The notes below the pieces were generated by a model, which ran no database searches, was not told where the DNA came from, and saw only the letters and a list, made by a program, of their open reading frames with translations. Made by a program: the position numbers and the translations under genes. DNA of 64,000 bases, from assembly GCA_022592445.1 (NCBI GenBank), contig JABYQR010000015.1:186001-250000 (forward strand). The letters run 5' to 3'. Shown here piece by piece: positions 10,683-21,437 of the stretch (the first letter of the stretch is position 1; the number at the start of each line of letters is the position of its first letter). This DNA comes from Cytidiella melzeri. Lineage: Eukaryota; Basidiomycota; Agaricomycetes; Polyporales; Irpicaceae.

Positions 10683-12118
10683 TGATGCGGAGACAGGGTT
10701 TTGGCGCGGCAAACAGGGACACAAAGTGGATGACAACGAAGTGGTGGTGGTAGGCATGAAGCACAATACTCTCACCAGCTATAAATCTTATACAGATGTC
10801 TAGCCCAGTAAAGACCAAGTTAATATTGATACTGTAACAGTTAAGGTTACACTCACCAGATAGTTGTTAAACTGGAGGGGGAGATAATGAGATAGAGAGT
10901 AGAGTGTTGGTGAGAGTGAGTACTGGGGAGTACGAAGTAGTCCTTGATCAACAGAGTGGATAAGACTGAGGGGATATGCCCTCAGGAGTGCCTCTATATA
11001 TACATGAAGGGGAGGACCCCAGGTACTACCCTAAGACCCCTAATACCTACATGAGTAAGCGAAGTAATCTACCTTACTAAGCATGCCCTATTCCCTAGTA
11101 GTGCCACTTCAATAATCAACCAATAGCAATTGTCCCCATGACCTGACCCCATGACCCAGTCCCAAGGCTAGACTTGTTCTAGCTTGTTCTAAGACAAGGC
11201 TAGACTTTTCCAGAAGGTTCTAAGAACTATGACATCATCTAATGGAATGTTCTATACTATGACATCATAGTTCCAGCATGTTTCACAAGGTTCCAGAGAG
11301 TTCTATCATGTGATACACAGATAAGGAAAGGAGTGCATCAGCACATCAGAGACAGGAGGCACATCAGCGCATCAATTGATACGCACTGAGAATAAGCGCC
11401 GGATAAGCGCCAGATAAGCGCCTAAATATTCCCAATAATACCGTTGCCTGGTAAGGCAAGTCTTGTAGAAACATTGAAAATCTGTGACAGATACTACCTG
11501 CTATGTAGTACAAGAGGGGGTTGCTTACCTAGCCCAGTAAAGACCAAGAGGTCAAGATGGGGGGCTAGGAGCGTACATGCAGCAGTATATATAGACCTCA
11601 GGGACCTGCGCACAGACCATGTTGAGGGCAGGCTTTGCAAGAAGCCGTGTGAACGAAGAACAAAAAAACTACCTAAAGGAAAACAATAGCTATTGTTCGG
11701 ACTCTGCCAAGAACTCTACTCATGAGAGAATCTATCTAAAAGGAGACCAACTATTGTATTCCATTCCCACACCTGTGAGAACATCCTTCCATAAAGAGAA
11801 CAATAAGGAAAGAACAATAAGGAGCCCATGTGGACAGTATCTATGACGTCAAACCCTAGCTATGGGCTGAGCCATGTGCTTGTAGCCATGTGGTCTTACT
11901 TAAGCTAAGTCACATGCCAGTGTGATGTAGTAGCAAGTAATGTGACCGTGTGGGTAACGTGACCATGTAGAGCATCTAAGCCATGTGATAAGGGTACTTA
12001 ATAGACATGCAAGGGGTTTGTGCAAAGAGGATTGCAACTGGGTTGTAGCCCGGAGTCTTACAGATAAAAACAAGAGGTAAATTGCGAAAAATAAGGGCTA
12101 GTCGGGCCATCCACAACA
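10683..12118 (-). repeat. LTR-1, 5' LTR of element A (interrupted)
   Basis: Begins TGTTGTGGATGG at 12118 and ends CCGCATCA at 10683 on the minus strand. It aligns with the 746-base LTR at 32749-33494 once the nested 657-base solo LTR-2 and one 5-base duplication are removed, leaving about 774 bases. It holds a TATATATA box (about 11585-11593), followed downstream by the presumed RNA start. Confidence 0.93.
10833..11489 (-). repeat. Solo LTR-2 nested in element A
   Basis: Minus-strand start TGTCACAGATTTTC at 11489 and end CTGTTACA at 10833. It is flanked by a perfect 5-base duplication, gatac at 10828-10832 and 11490-11494. It matches the 5' LTR at 24720-25446 but has fewer copies of the GCGCTTATC-type U3 repeat, hence 657 against 727 bases. 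Order of events: element A inserted first, LTR-2 later. Confidence 0.95.
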
Positions 12119-12123
12119 CCTCT

Positions 12124-13218
12124 CTCTCTCTTCATCAATCCCGTCAAACTTGTCACTACCAGAATTTGTTTCCATTGCACTGCCTCCTTCTCCTGTGTGG
12201 ACTCGAGTCACCAAGCCTGTGTTTGATTGTATGCTTGTGGTTGAGCTGCACAAGAAGCAGTGCGCTTCTTGCTCTTGTGACAGGTTTCATGATTGCCCCT
12301 CGTTTCATCTCACACTGCCCTCTCTCACTGCCTCGCTTTCACACGGACCTTGAATTTGATATGGACTTTTGCAGTAGTATTTACACACAGCGTGTTTGTA
12401 CCTTGAGTAGCTCAGAATACAACACCCCCCGTGTTTCCTCCTTCAAGTTTGCCTCTGCAAGCCTTGCATCTTGCGTCTCGAGCCTACTTGTGGTGCATAT
12501 ATCTCATTTGCATTGCGTTCTCGAGCCCTCTTGTGTTCTTCACTGTGTTCATTTTACTGCATTATTTCACTGTATTGTGTTCCTCTTCCACTACCTCCCC
12601 CTGTCAAGCCACTCTGTACCTTCTCTTGGTCACTGCGTTTATATTGCGTTCCCTTCACTGCCTTGCATTTTAAAGCCGCATTTCTCTTTCACTTGGCAGC
12701 TGCAACTCACTGCGTTTTCTCCTTTCCTCTCATCCCTCGCAACCTTTTGCCATTGTTCCACTCAACCTTTGAGCTTCCCCCACCATTACCCTCTTGGGTT
12801 CTTTACCTCATGCATTGTAACTCCCTCGGCATGCATCACTGTCATTTCTTGCACTTTCCTACTTACCCAATTCCCTCCTCTTGCCCCTAGTCATGGTATG
12901 GCTCCCACATACCACTTGCACTCCCACACGCCTCGTTGCTTCGTGCTGTGTCTTATTGCCTCTTGTTGCTTTGCACCGCATCTTGTTGCATCACCTCTTG
13001 TTTGTGTTCAGGTGCAGCCTAAGACTCTTGGACCCACTTGCATTATATATTCACTCCACCCCTGTTACTACTCACACACATGATCACCTCCCTCGAGGTC
13101 TGGTGTGTTTGTGCCTGGTCCCTTCGTGTCCAGGGGGTGTGTTAGTGTCTCAGGGTGACCCAATCCCATTAGGCCCATGTCTTAACATTTTTGCTACTTT
13201 AAATGACAGAATCTCATT
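12124..13218. other. Insertion target of element A, right side; no gene
   Basis: CT-rich sequence. A frame of 333 codons runs through it, but the translation is low-complexity Cys/Ser/Leu/His-rich, begins inside the LTR and lacks domain features, so I do not call it coding. Confidence 0.5.
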
Positions 13219-13290
13219 TGTAACAGTAATGCTACACTCACCAGATAAGTTGGTTTACTTGAGGGGATAGTTTGAGATTGAGTGTAAGAG
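13219..13290 (-). repeat. LTR-2 terminal fragment
   Basis: Starts TGTAACAGTAATGC and continues CTCACCAGATAAGTTG, the terminus of LTR-2 in minus orientation. Similarity fades after about 70 bases. Confidence 0.7.
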
Positions 13291-13804
13291 GTCTTCTGGC
13301 TTGCAAACACAACGAGAGAGAAAAACACTGATACAACCGGAAATCACCTAGGCATGCAGCCCAACTCTATTGCATGGAATTAACAGAAAGGCCCAAGTAC
13401 AGCAACAAGCTTTGCCAAGATTCATCAGCCATACATTGGAAGCTTTGAAGAACAAGAGAAAAGGAGTAGTTGTATTGTGACAGCGGTGAGGAACAAGTTG
13501 CTGATCACGTACTCAACACATGAGGGTTTGCCTACACCCACATTAGCCAAAGACACCAGACCCTCAGCTAGCTTCCTGTCTTGGGTTTTTTTTCTCCGCC
13601 CCCAAAACAGGAAGGTAGCGCATGTGGCAGCGTGCAAAGGGTCTGGGACCAAGACTAACCTATAACACACTGTGAAGTTCTTATGAGCGTGTGAGCAGTG
13701 TGAACAGAAGCATAGGCTGACTGAGGTAAAAATAAAGTTTTATCAGAAAAGAGACAGGATGGCTGTACCGAAGGCCGTCTAAGTAACCATGATACACTAT
13801 GATA
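13291..13804. other. No gene seen
   Basis: Mostly unique sequence. 13690-13720 resembles part of the internal sequence of the Mutator-like element (GTGAGCAGTGTGAACAGAAG word). The short minus-strand frame 13670-13425 has no recognisable domain. Confidence 0.35.
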
Positions 13805-15655
13805 CTAGTGTTAGCAAGGCCGGCAAGCGGCAAGTACAATTCCTGAAGATTGAATGAAATATTACTTTTTGAGCCAGATTTGTAGGTAAACTTGGTGCTG
13901 GTAGCAGACTGAACAGGTAATTGTGTTAGAAATGGCTTCTTCAATGAGTAATGTATAGTAGGTTGGTGGTATGTTTCCACTGGAGTACACAATTATTCAT
14001 GAAAGAAGAGAGACTGTGCTGTATTGTTTTAAGTGCAACAATGGGTGTAAACACAGAATTAAAACATGAACAAGTTTGTGGAGTAGAGCATGGAGATAAA
14101 GATTGTTTGACATGCGTCTTTTTCTTAATGGTGTTGAACTATGTTAAATATTCTAGATACAATTTGGTAAACTGCAGGAGCAGGGTTGCAAGTGATTATG
14201 TTATTGATAGCAAATTGAATAAATCATATAGCATGAAATAGTTAATTGCACCTGTGACTTTGTCACCAAAAGGAACCTGAGTAAACAACTCTGTTCCTGG
14301 TAAGGACCTTGCCAAGCCATCTGGACATGAATATCGACTGCATTACGGGCATCTTCTATTGGTGACACCGTTGAAAGGCAACTTGATCTGGGATAAAGTG
14401 ACTCTACTACAAATGATAAGTTTGGTTGTGGGAAAACAAGCCATACATTCATGAGGGTAGTCACCAATGGTGGCAAGGGGCTGCATATATTTTATCATGA
14501 ATCTAGTGCAGTGTTCACTGCTGATGACAGAAAACTGCTTGTGTAGGAAAAAAAGGGCTTGAGGGTGTCTCATTAGATCAACTCCCACAGCAAGTTACAT
14601 GTGTCCTGTTGAAGTATGAACTGCCTCATCTCCATTGAAACTGCCACAGGCTGTGTTCTGATTGTAACTCCTGCTTATCCCTAGTGGTTCTGAAACTGTG
14701 TGAAAGAATCAAAGGCAGTGCTCTATGGTGATGCAACCGCGTCCTGTTGATGTCTGAACTGTTTCAGCCCCACTAGAACTGTCTGATGTATGAACTGCCT
14801 CATCTGCATTGAAACTGCCACAGGCTGTGTGTTGATTGTAACTACTGCTTATAGAGCTACTAGTTGTTGTGAAACCTTGTGCAACAATCCAATGCAGTGC
14901 TTGCTGCTGATGAAACCATGTCTAGCTGATGTCTGCATTGCCTCACCCCCATCAGAGCTGCCACAGGCTATGTTCTGATTGTAAATCCTGCTTAGAGAGC
15001 AACTAACAGTTGTGAAATTTTTTGAAACAATCAGATACAGTACTCACTACTAATGCAGCCACAAATCTACATTGTCCAAGCATGTAGGGATTGAGATTTG
15101 GTAGTTAGCCTCCAAAGTACTGGTAACTCTTGCTTGGAGCCAATACTATGTGTGGCATGTCCTCTAATTGTAATCCTTGTTCAGAGAGCAAGCAATGTCT
15201 GTGGATTGCTGCACATGTACCTGACCAGAATTTGACATCATAGCAAGAGTGGAGTTTGAATCTGAGTCTGAGTGACCTTTTTCAGTAGAATGGCCATAAC
15301 TTGCTCAATTCAACTTCATTTGACAGGTGTCAAATGTCTGTACCAGGATGTTGCCACAAAATAGGGCTATCCAATGGTGTATTATATGTACATATTTGTA
15401 CCCAATTTCAGTCTGTAAAAATCAAAAAGTGCATTTTGATTGCAAAAGTGATCTGATACAAAGTTATAAAGGGCTGATAACAAGGCCAATGTGATGCCAT
15501 CAGCTGTATTCATTGTTTTGTTATTGACACTGTTACTTTCTGCATTCTGCCATCTTATTCCCACACTTTGGGGGACAAAAAGGTCACATCTGAAAAGGCA
15601 TCAATGTGCTGGAGCACACTGGAACAATTCTTCTTCATTCTTCAGGAATTGCAAC
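13805..15655 (+). repeat. Composite repeat, copy b (most complete)
   Basis: Three parts in order: R1 (about 13805-14590), R2, a run of imperfect 125-150-base units each with CTGAACTGCCTCA..GCCACAGGCTGTG..AATCAAAGGCAGTG words (about 14590-15060), and R3 (about 15060-15651). Near the outer ends are CAATTCCTGAAGA (13837-13849) and its exact inverse TCTTCAGGAATTG (15639-15651). Copies c, e, d and a share the same order. The outer edge on the R1 side reads ACTAG/TGTTAGCAAGG. Frames inside are not conserved. It is probably a non-autonomous transposon or a satellite-bearing repeat. Confidence 0.8.
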
Positions 15656-15656
15656 A

Positions 15657-16005
15657 TGTGTGAGTGTGTGAGCAGTGCAAACAGAAAAAAAAAGAGCCTG
15701 ACAGAGGCATAAATAGAGCTTCACTGGAAAAGGGGAATTGGAAGATTCACAATGCCATCAGTGAGTTTGTACACTCTGTAACAGTCTTATATACCAAAAT
15801 ATGTACTCTCTTATACACTAGAATATGTACCCTCTTAATTATATTTACTGTGCTGAGTAATTGCCTAGGATTACCATGTGTACTAGCTATTGATAAGCTC
15901 ACAAATTGCCCAAGTTCCCTGCCAAGCTCTCAGTGTTCCGCCATCAGCCTGCGCCTAGCAGAGTTTCATGAGTGCTGACAATTGGGTGGGAGATTGATGT
16001 CAAGT
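15657..16005 (-). repeat. Truncated relative of the 33.9-kb Mutator-like element
   Basis: Matches 33895-34440 in reverse orientation, including the terminal end (GCCATCAGCCTGCGCC, then GATTGATGTCAAGT ending at 16005). Only one inverted-repeat end is present, and the other side abuts composite repeat copy b. Confidence 0.75.
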
Positions 16006-16240
16006 TGTTGTATGACATGTACAGATTTATTCCCATATGCAATCTGTAAAAATCAAAAAGTACATTTTGATTGCAGAAGTAATCTGACACGAAGTTATGA
16101 AGGGTTAACAACAAAGCCAGTGTGATGGCATCAACTGTGGTCATTGCTTTGATATTGAGATTGCTACTGTATATTGTCCCTTTAAATTCACACACTTTGG
16201 GGAATAAGAGGGTTGCCACTGAACATGCACTACAAAAAGA
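16006..16240 (+). repeat. R3 fragment of composite repeat
   Basis: Resembles 15380-15600: AATCTGTAAAAATCAAAAAG, then ATTTTGATTGC, CTGACACGAAGTTATGAAGG, and CACACTTTGGGG. It ends at unique sequence before the Harbinger element. Confidence 0.7.
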
Positions 16241-16358
16241 TATAAAGCCTCTTGGTGCTGTGCTGCACGATTGATGTATCATTGCCAAGAAAACATGTCT
16301 TATCATTTCTTGAAACATGCAAATGCAGCTCTGCCACATGCATGCAGTGTGTTTCATT

Positions 16359-16406
16359 AGGGTCGTTCAAAGTTGGCGCAGCTCCGCCGCTCGCAGCTCG
16401 CAGCGC
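16359..16406 (+). repeat. Harbinger left terminal inverted repeat
   Basis: 48 bases identical to the reverse complement of 19372-19419. GC-rich, with CTCGCAGCTCGCAGCGC at the inner side. The first mismatch is at base 49. Confidence 0.95.
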
Positions 16407-16530
16407 CGGCTTTGCGACCGGCCCGGTGTGCGCTAAATGTACTTGGTAGTCACGGCAATGTAACGCAGCGACAATTGTAATCAATTTTCTTTGCTTGCAC
16501 TTCCTTCACCATTCTCAACCATTCTCAGCT

Positions 16531-17828
16531 ATGCCTTACACTCCATATCGCACAGAGATCACTCGAGCATACCTCCGGAGCATGCTGCTTCGGGAAATCA
16601 TTAATCCTTCTGACAATCTTGAAGACGCTCTTATGCAGCTTCAAACTGATGTTGGCATTCTTGCCGCCGTCATGCAAGCACGCTACCTTCGTGCACGACC
16701 TCCTGTCCTAAAAGTCCCCAACTTGCATCTTGCATGGGTGTATGCCCAAAGTCCTCACACTCATAACCGGTTTCAGAGCATGCTTCGTGTGTCTCCAGAG
16801 GTGTTTCAAACACTTTTGAACTTGATTGACGACCATCCTGTTTTCACCAACAATTCCAACAATTCACAGGCACCAGTGGAGATGCAGCTAGCTGTGACAC
16901 TGTACCGTTTGGGACGGTATGGCAATGGTGCTTCAGTAGAGGACATTGCGAGAACCGCTGGGGTTTCAGAGGGCACAGTGGTGCTATATACTCAACGTTG
17001 CTTTGATGCTATTGAGTCTCTTCACGATCTCTTCGTTCGAAGGTTGACACCGGAGGAGAAGGAGAAGGAGAAAATGTGGATGGATGAGCACTTAGGATTT
17101 CGTGGAACCTGGCGAAATGGCTGGGTGATGTATGATGGTACAATTGTTGCCCTCTTCTCAAAGCCAGGCCAGAATGGTGATGCATACTACACTCGTAAGT
17201 GCAATTACGGACTTAATGTTCAGGTATGTGTCAAACCACAATGATATCCAAAGTCTTCATTCAATTCTCTCAGATTGGAAACATCCCATCTTCTTTGCGG
17301 ATTGTGGACTACTCGCATGGACTTGTTGGTTCCGCTCACGATGCAAGTGCCTTTGAGCACACTGCTGCTGCAAAGTTTCCCGATTGGTTTTTTGAAGAGG
17401 GCGAGTTTGCATGGACTGACTCAGCATATCCTTGTAATGCAAGGACAATTCCTGTTCACAAGAAACCAGCATCTCTTCACCCACACAACAAGCTTTTTGA
17501 TGCTGTTGTTGCTGGCTTTCGTGTCCGGTCAGAGCACTGCATGGGTGCTTTGAAAGGTCGCTGGCAGTGCTTGAGAGGACTCCGAGTTCCAATCCGCAAT
17601 AACAACGAGCATTTGCAGGCTTGTCGCTGGATTACAATTGCAATTATTCTCCATAATCTTTGCATTGATGTAGAGGGATGTGAGAACATGGACAGATTTA
17701 TTGGTGAACTTGCAGGACAAGAGGGCGGACAAGATGTTGGGGAGGCACAAGAGGAATTAGATGCTGCAGAAAACAATAGCAAACGGCAGCAGCTAGTTGA
17801 TGAACTTGTAGCTTTTAAAGCATTATAG
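16531..17828 (+). CDS. Harbinger DDE transposase (two exons)
   Basis: Exon 1 16531-17223 and exon 2 17274-17828 are joined across a 50-base intron (GTATGTG...TTCTCTCAG), in phase, giving 415 residues. I start at ATG 16531 because upstream codons lack an ATG. The N-terminal half has a helix-turn-helix region (VTLYRLGRYGNGASVEDIAR, then TAGVSEGTVV). The catalytic core fits DDE_Tnp_4: DGTIVAL with D202, GLVGSAHDASAF with D254, and RSEHCMGALKGRW with E318, with LHNLCIDVEG near the end as in relatives. It would cut and join the element ends, probably together with the product of the minus-strand gene. No lesion seen. Assignment to the family is firm; activity is inferred. Confidence 0.95.
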
Positions 17829-17913
17829 ATGATTAAAGTTCAGGTATATAGAATATCTACATCAGAATCAAGACAATTGTTGGGTATGTTGTATTCTACG
17901 CAGAAGAGCCAAC

Positions 17914-19202
17914 CTATTCATCATCAGATGGAAGTGGTCCATTCTCAGCATCCCATTCAGGAGAACCATCACGTTGGGAAGGACCAGCAAGCTCATCTGA
18001 AAGACGAGGACGTTTACGAGACTCACTCGTTGAACTTGCAAGAAGCTCTTTCAGCTTCTTGCGGTACTCTTCAAGAGTCCAAACTCCTGCCCTGTACTCC
18101 TCAAGTAGCTGTGTGCGCTCAAAACGAGCATCTTCACGCCGGCAATGCTCAGCAAGGGATGCAGCGTTTTCTCTGCAACTTCATCAGCATATGCATGTTC
18201 ACAAAAGACTGAACACACCTTGCAAAGTCCAAGAGCATAGCATCTATCCCACGCTTCTTGCTCACCGGCTGGATAGAAGCCTGAAGACGTTCAAGCTTCT
18301 CAGCAGACATGTTGACAGAGGCCTTTGGACCACGACTAGAGTGTGGGGGAGCTGATGAGGGCACTGGTGATGGCGGACCATTGGTTGCGTCATCTCCAAA
18401 AGTGCGGAATGTAGGAGAGTTCGGAGCTGTATCAGGGGTAGGCTCAGGACGATTGTTGAGTGGCTGAAGATGGATAGTACGCCTTCCCAGAGGTCCAATT
18501 CCTGTTGTGATGGCAATGGGAGTGATGTTTGGCCTCTCAGACAAGAGGCGGTGAAGAGCCGGAAAGAAGGGGAACTTCTTTGTGATCTCTTCTGCAAAGA
18601 GTTGACATAAATAAGAATAGCAGTGCCAAAATGTGTGAACATACCCCATAAGTTCTTAGCCACCTCTGGAGTCTCAGCATTTGGACCCTCTGCAGGGATA
18701 TAGTGCTTCAGAAACTCAGACCCATGTTCATCTGCTGCTTCCTCATCATCGTCACGAAGGCCACCTCCAGTAACAACCAGACGAGCCTTCTGCTTCCTGT
18801 ATGTCCTGATGAGCCTGTGAATTCAATTGAGCAGGTACATGGGAGCAGAGACCATGATGTTCAACACACCCTTCAAGCTTAGCCTTAATCTTGTTTGCTA
18901 GCTTTGCACCATCAAGCTCATGCAGCTCTGGAAAGAGAGCCTTCCCAATCCGACCATACACTGTAATTTTCCTGTCTCCACTTGTATTCTAATCAGTGAA
19001 ATGGATCAGTATAGCTACTTGACCAATTTCCCGTGCCTCATACCTCATCAGCCTGCTTTCCAAACAGCACCTTCCGGTTTTCCGACTTCTCTGCAAGCTC
19101 CAGCAGCTGCCAGGTCATTTGCTCTTGCCAATCCAGCTGTGGGAAAGGCTTGGCCAGCTCCTTTACAGCCTTCTTCTTCCCAGCAGACACAGCACAAGAC
19201 AT
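17914..19202 (-). CDS. Harbinger partner protein (five exons)
   Basis: Exons on the minus strand: 19202-19044, 18988-18870, 18814-18645, 18591-18219 and 18172-17914. The introns are 46-55 bases with GT/AG ends, and the total is exactly 360 codons (359 residues). The first part (about residues 21-110, WQEQMTWQLLELAE through KIKAKLEG) resembles the Myb/SANT-like region of Harbinger partner proteins. A block EEITKKFPFFPALHRLLSERP follows at about residue 150, then a Pro/Ser linker, a helical region and an acidic C-terminus (SPEWDAENGPLPSDDE). Family partners bind element DNA and carry the transposase into the nucleus; that role is inferred here. It is convergent with the transposase, 85 bases between stops. 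Confidence 0.85.
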
Positions 19203-19371
19203 AGTATGAGATTTGTCAAAAGAGTGTGAGATGTAAGGACAGTGAGAGGTTGAGTCTGTGCTACTCGAAGACTACAGTAGACACGAAGCGCACCGACTGC
19301 GACGACGGCGACCGCGCTGTGACAGAATGTGACCACTTACGTTATATTCCGCTTTGGGGCAATTGACGCCC

Positions 19372-19419
19372 GCGCTGCGAGCTGCGAGCGGCGGAGCTGC
19401 GCCAACTTTGAACGACCCT
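19372..19419 (-). repeat. Harbinger right terminal inverted repeat
   Basis: Exact inverse of 16359-16406. Followed by ATT, the second copy of the 3-base target duplication. Confidence 0.95.
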
Positions 19420-19422
19420 ATT

Positions 19423-19793
19423 GGCACTGCACATGAACTGCACAAGATATAAAGCTCCTTGCCACCATTCTTGTACCTCAGTATATCCCCATCACTCCAG
19501 GTCTTTTTGTTGCGTTTGTGCTTGTGCTGGTTGGTAAATATATTTTTATTTATGATGCACCTGCCTTGGATCAATGTACTCAAATTGTTCTTACAGCTAG
19601 CTGTCTGGCTGTACCATCTTCAAATCTCCTGTGGCACATTCATTGCTCCAATTTTATCCCATTGCTTCAGTGTTGGTGAGCTGGTACATTGTTTTTCCAT
19701 ATTGCACTGGCCTGTCACTGTACTGAAATTGTTTTTGCAGCTGGCCGTCTTACTGTACCTTTCTCAAATTGCTTTTTGCCACCCAACACTGCC
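19423..19793. other. Right flank of Harbinger element, possible promoter
   Basis: Contains GATATAAAGC at about 19446, resembling GATATAAAGC near 16240 on the left flank, and a partial internal repetition of CTCAAATTGTTCTTACAGCT / TGAAATTGTTTTTGCAGCT at 19580 and 19722. It could carry the promoter of the secreted-protein ORF. Confidence 0.3.
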
Positions 19794-20276
19794 ATGCACA
19801 TCTCAACCTCTCTTGTCTTGTTCAACACTGTTGTCACTGGCACAGTCTGTTTGATGACTGTGTCTGCCATCCCTCACAGTAGTGGAGAAACACACCAGAA
19901 AATCCATTCCCATGGTCTCAACTGGAAGAGGTGGAGTGAAAATGAAGGTGCCTTCCAGGTTGGACATGATGGGACACCTACAGTATCTCCTGACAATGCT
20001 GTTCGTCAGCATGCTAGCGTGTTGCAACAGCTGCAAGAGACATATCACAATGTTGAATACTACGGTAAACAGGCAGAACGCAGCAGGACCAGCACAGCTT
20101 TTACTCCTGAGGCACAAGCAAAGGCATCCTCCATTGCTGAGTTTTGGGAAGCACAAATGGTTGCAGCACAGAGGGAGCTTGACAAAATTATGAAAAAACA
20201 ACAACGCTGGTATGACACAGCATACGGCGGCTGTGCTGGCATGGCTAAGAAGACAGTTCCCACAGAAAATGTCTAG
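19794..20276 (+). CDS. Candidate small secreted protein 1 (160 residues)
   Basis: ATG 19794 opens a 160-codon frame. Residues 1-25 look like a signal peptide: a short polar start, a hydrophobic core with LVLFNTVVTGTVCLM, and a probable cleavage site after VSA before IPHSS. The mature part is hydrophilic and mostly helical (repeated Gln/Ala/Glu, WEAQMVAAQRELDKIMKKQQ) with a single Cys, no membrane segment and no known domain. The leader resembles that of the ORF at 49596-50150 (TS-x2-LF...SAIP), while the mature parts are hard to align. The frame also opens 35 codons upstream, but the ATG chosen places the signal peptide at the start. Function unknown; an effector-like secreted role is only a guess. 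Confidence 0.5.
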   Translation: MHISTSLVLFNTVVTGTVCLMTVSAIPHSSGETHQKIHSHGLNWKRWSENEGAFQVGHDGTPTVSPDNAVRQHASVLQQLQETYHNVEYYGKQAERSRTSTAFTPEAQAKASSIAEFWEAQMVAAQRELDKIMKKQQRWYDTAYGGCAGMAKKTVPTENV

Positions 20277-21430
20277 TACATTGGCAGTCAACTTTCTATG
20301 CATCTATTACCTCCCATAAGCCAAGATCCCCATAAACCATATGTATACTTTCTTCAATCCACCAGATCAGGTTGCCAAGTACTTAAAGTACTTTAAGATG
20401 TATGAATTATGATATCACCAGTTAATTTACAACACTTGCTAGACTGAGCCTAAAGGAGCAAAAGAGGTCTCTAGCATTGTCCTTACATTCAACAGTGGAG
20501 AAAAGCGGCATTGGCTAGCATGGCATATCTCTTGTGGCTGGAAGATGGCAGAGAGCCCTTAAAGTTTCCTGTCTCTAGGTTTCTCTCATCAGCCACAGCC
20601 CTGAGGCCTGAACATTGAATGTCAAACAAAAAGCCTTGTAAGCCAGTCCCGACACAAGCAGAACATGCCAGCCAAGACAAGCAGAAAGGACAATTGAAGT
20701 GAGAAGGACTGCTGGTCAGCCCGAGGCAGCTGTCTATACTTGTTGGACTGCATTGTTGACTGCAGATTATAAAGCTACTAGCACACGAAGAATAATATTA
20801 GAAAAGAAAGACTGAGTGGGAAGAATAGTTGAGATATCAAAGGGAAAGACGTGCGAGGCAATTATTGTTATTTAATGAGGGATGATATGGCTACGAGACA
20901 GGGGTGATGGGAACTGAGGAACAGCCAACAGGAAGCCAAGCGTGTGGATAAGGCGGACAAGAGCGACAGAGAGACAGAGTTGAAGGTGGAATGAGGATAG
21001 GAGAGAGGGGTAGGAGGCTGTGTGTGGAACATTGAGTTGAATGTCGTTTACACCATGTGCATGAGTGATTTCAACGGGGGTGTATGTGTGTCGTGGACCA
21101 CCACTTTGTGATGAGGATGTGTGCAGAGATACTGAGCTGATTACAACGCTATGCACCTCATCTTCAATACTGTATGGGTGCTCACACGCACTCTATCTGC
21201 TGAGAATGGCACGAGCTCATATTATGGATGCCGAAGCTGTATGTACACTAGTCTAAGTCGGGGTTTGTGATAGCAATTGACAGCACACTGGAAACAGTCA
21301 GTGGCTGCCATGTAACATTTTCTAAGTTGACTTACCACAGGTGGCCAATGCTTCCCAAGCTCTATACGGCAATCTTCCAGTAGTTGTTTGTATGCACACA
21401 TTTGTCTATGTACAGTTAGCACGAGCACTT
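20277..21430. other. No gene seen
   Basis: Mixed unique sequence. The minus-strand frame 21156-20872 is Ser/His/Leu-rich without a domain. Part may be the untranslated 3' end of the adjacent KDZ element. Confidence 0.35.
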
Positions 21431-21437
21431 CGTTGAC

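Larger units (their letters stand above)
5261..12118 (-). mobile_element. Ty3/gypsy retrotransposon A (LTR-1 family), minus strand
   Basis: A 6.9-kb element whose borders are fixed by a 5-base duplication, cctct at 5256-5260 and at 12119-12123. Order on the minus strand: 5' LTR (12118-10683), primer-binding site, broken leader ORF, broken gag, pol, then only about the last 60 bases of the 3' LTR (5261 to about 5315). The integrase C-terminus, chromodomain, polypurine tract and most of the 3' LTR have been deleted, with a short shared ACTTC-like word at the junction. A solo LTR-2 is nested in the 5' LTR. The element is non-autonomous: gag is frameshifted and RNase H lacks its first catalytic Asp. 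Confidence 0.95.
16359..19419 (+). mobile_element. PIF/Harbinger transposon, apparently complete
   Basis: 3,061 bases bounded by 48-base perfect terminal inverted repeats (16359-16406 and 19372-19419, starting AGGGTCGTTCAAAGTTGGCG) and a 3-base duplication ATT (16356-16358, 19420-19422). Inside are two convergent spliced genes, a DDE transposase (plus) and a partner protein (minus), the standard two-gene plan of this superfamily. All exon junctions keep frame and no stop interrupts either gene, so the copy could be active or very young. Confidence 0.95.

Noticed and set aside
12082..13083. 333-codon plus-strand frame
   Set aside because: Begins inside an LTR, is low-complexity and has no domain. 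CT-rich DNA explains the lack of stops.
13805..14590. Conserved-looking short proteins in R1
   Set aside because: Frames differ between copies and stops are not at matching places, so similarity is at DNA level.
13805..15655. Firm call of Helitron for the composite repeat
   Set aside because: CTAG before T at the R1 side fits, but I see no TC start or clear 3' hairpin, and near-terminal inverse words are not expected for Helitrons.
16495..16530. Upstream start of the Harbinger transposase
   Set aside because: The codon at 16495 is TTG; the first ATG is 16531.
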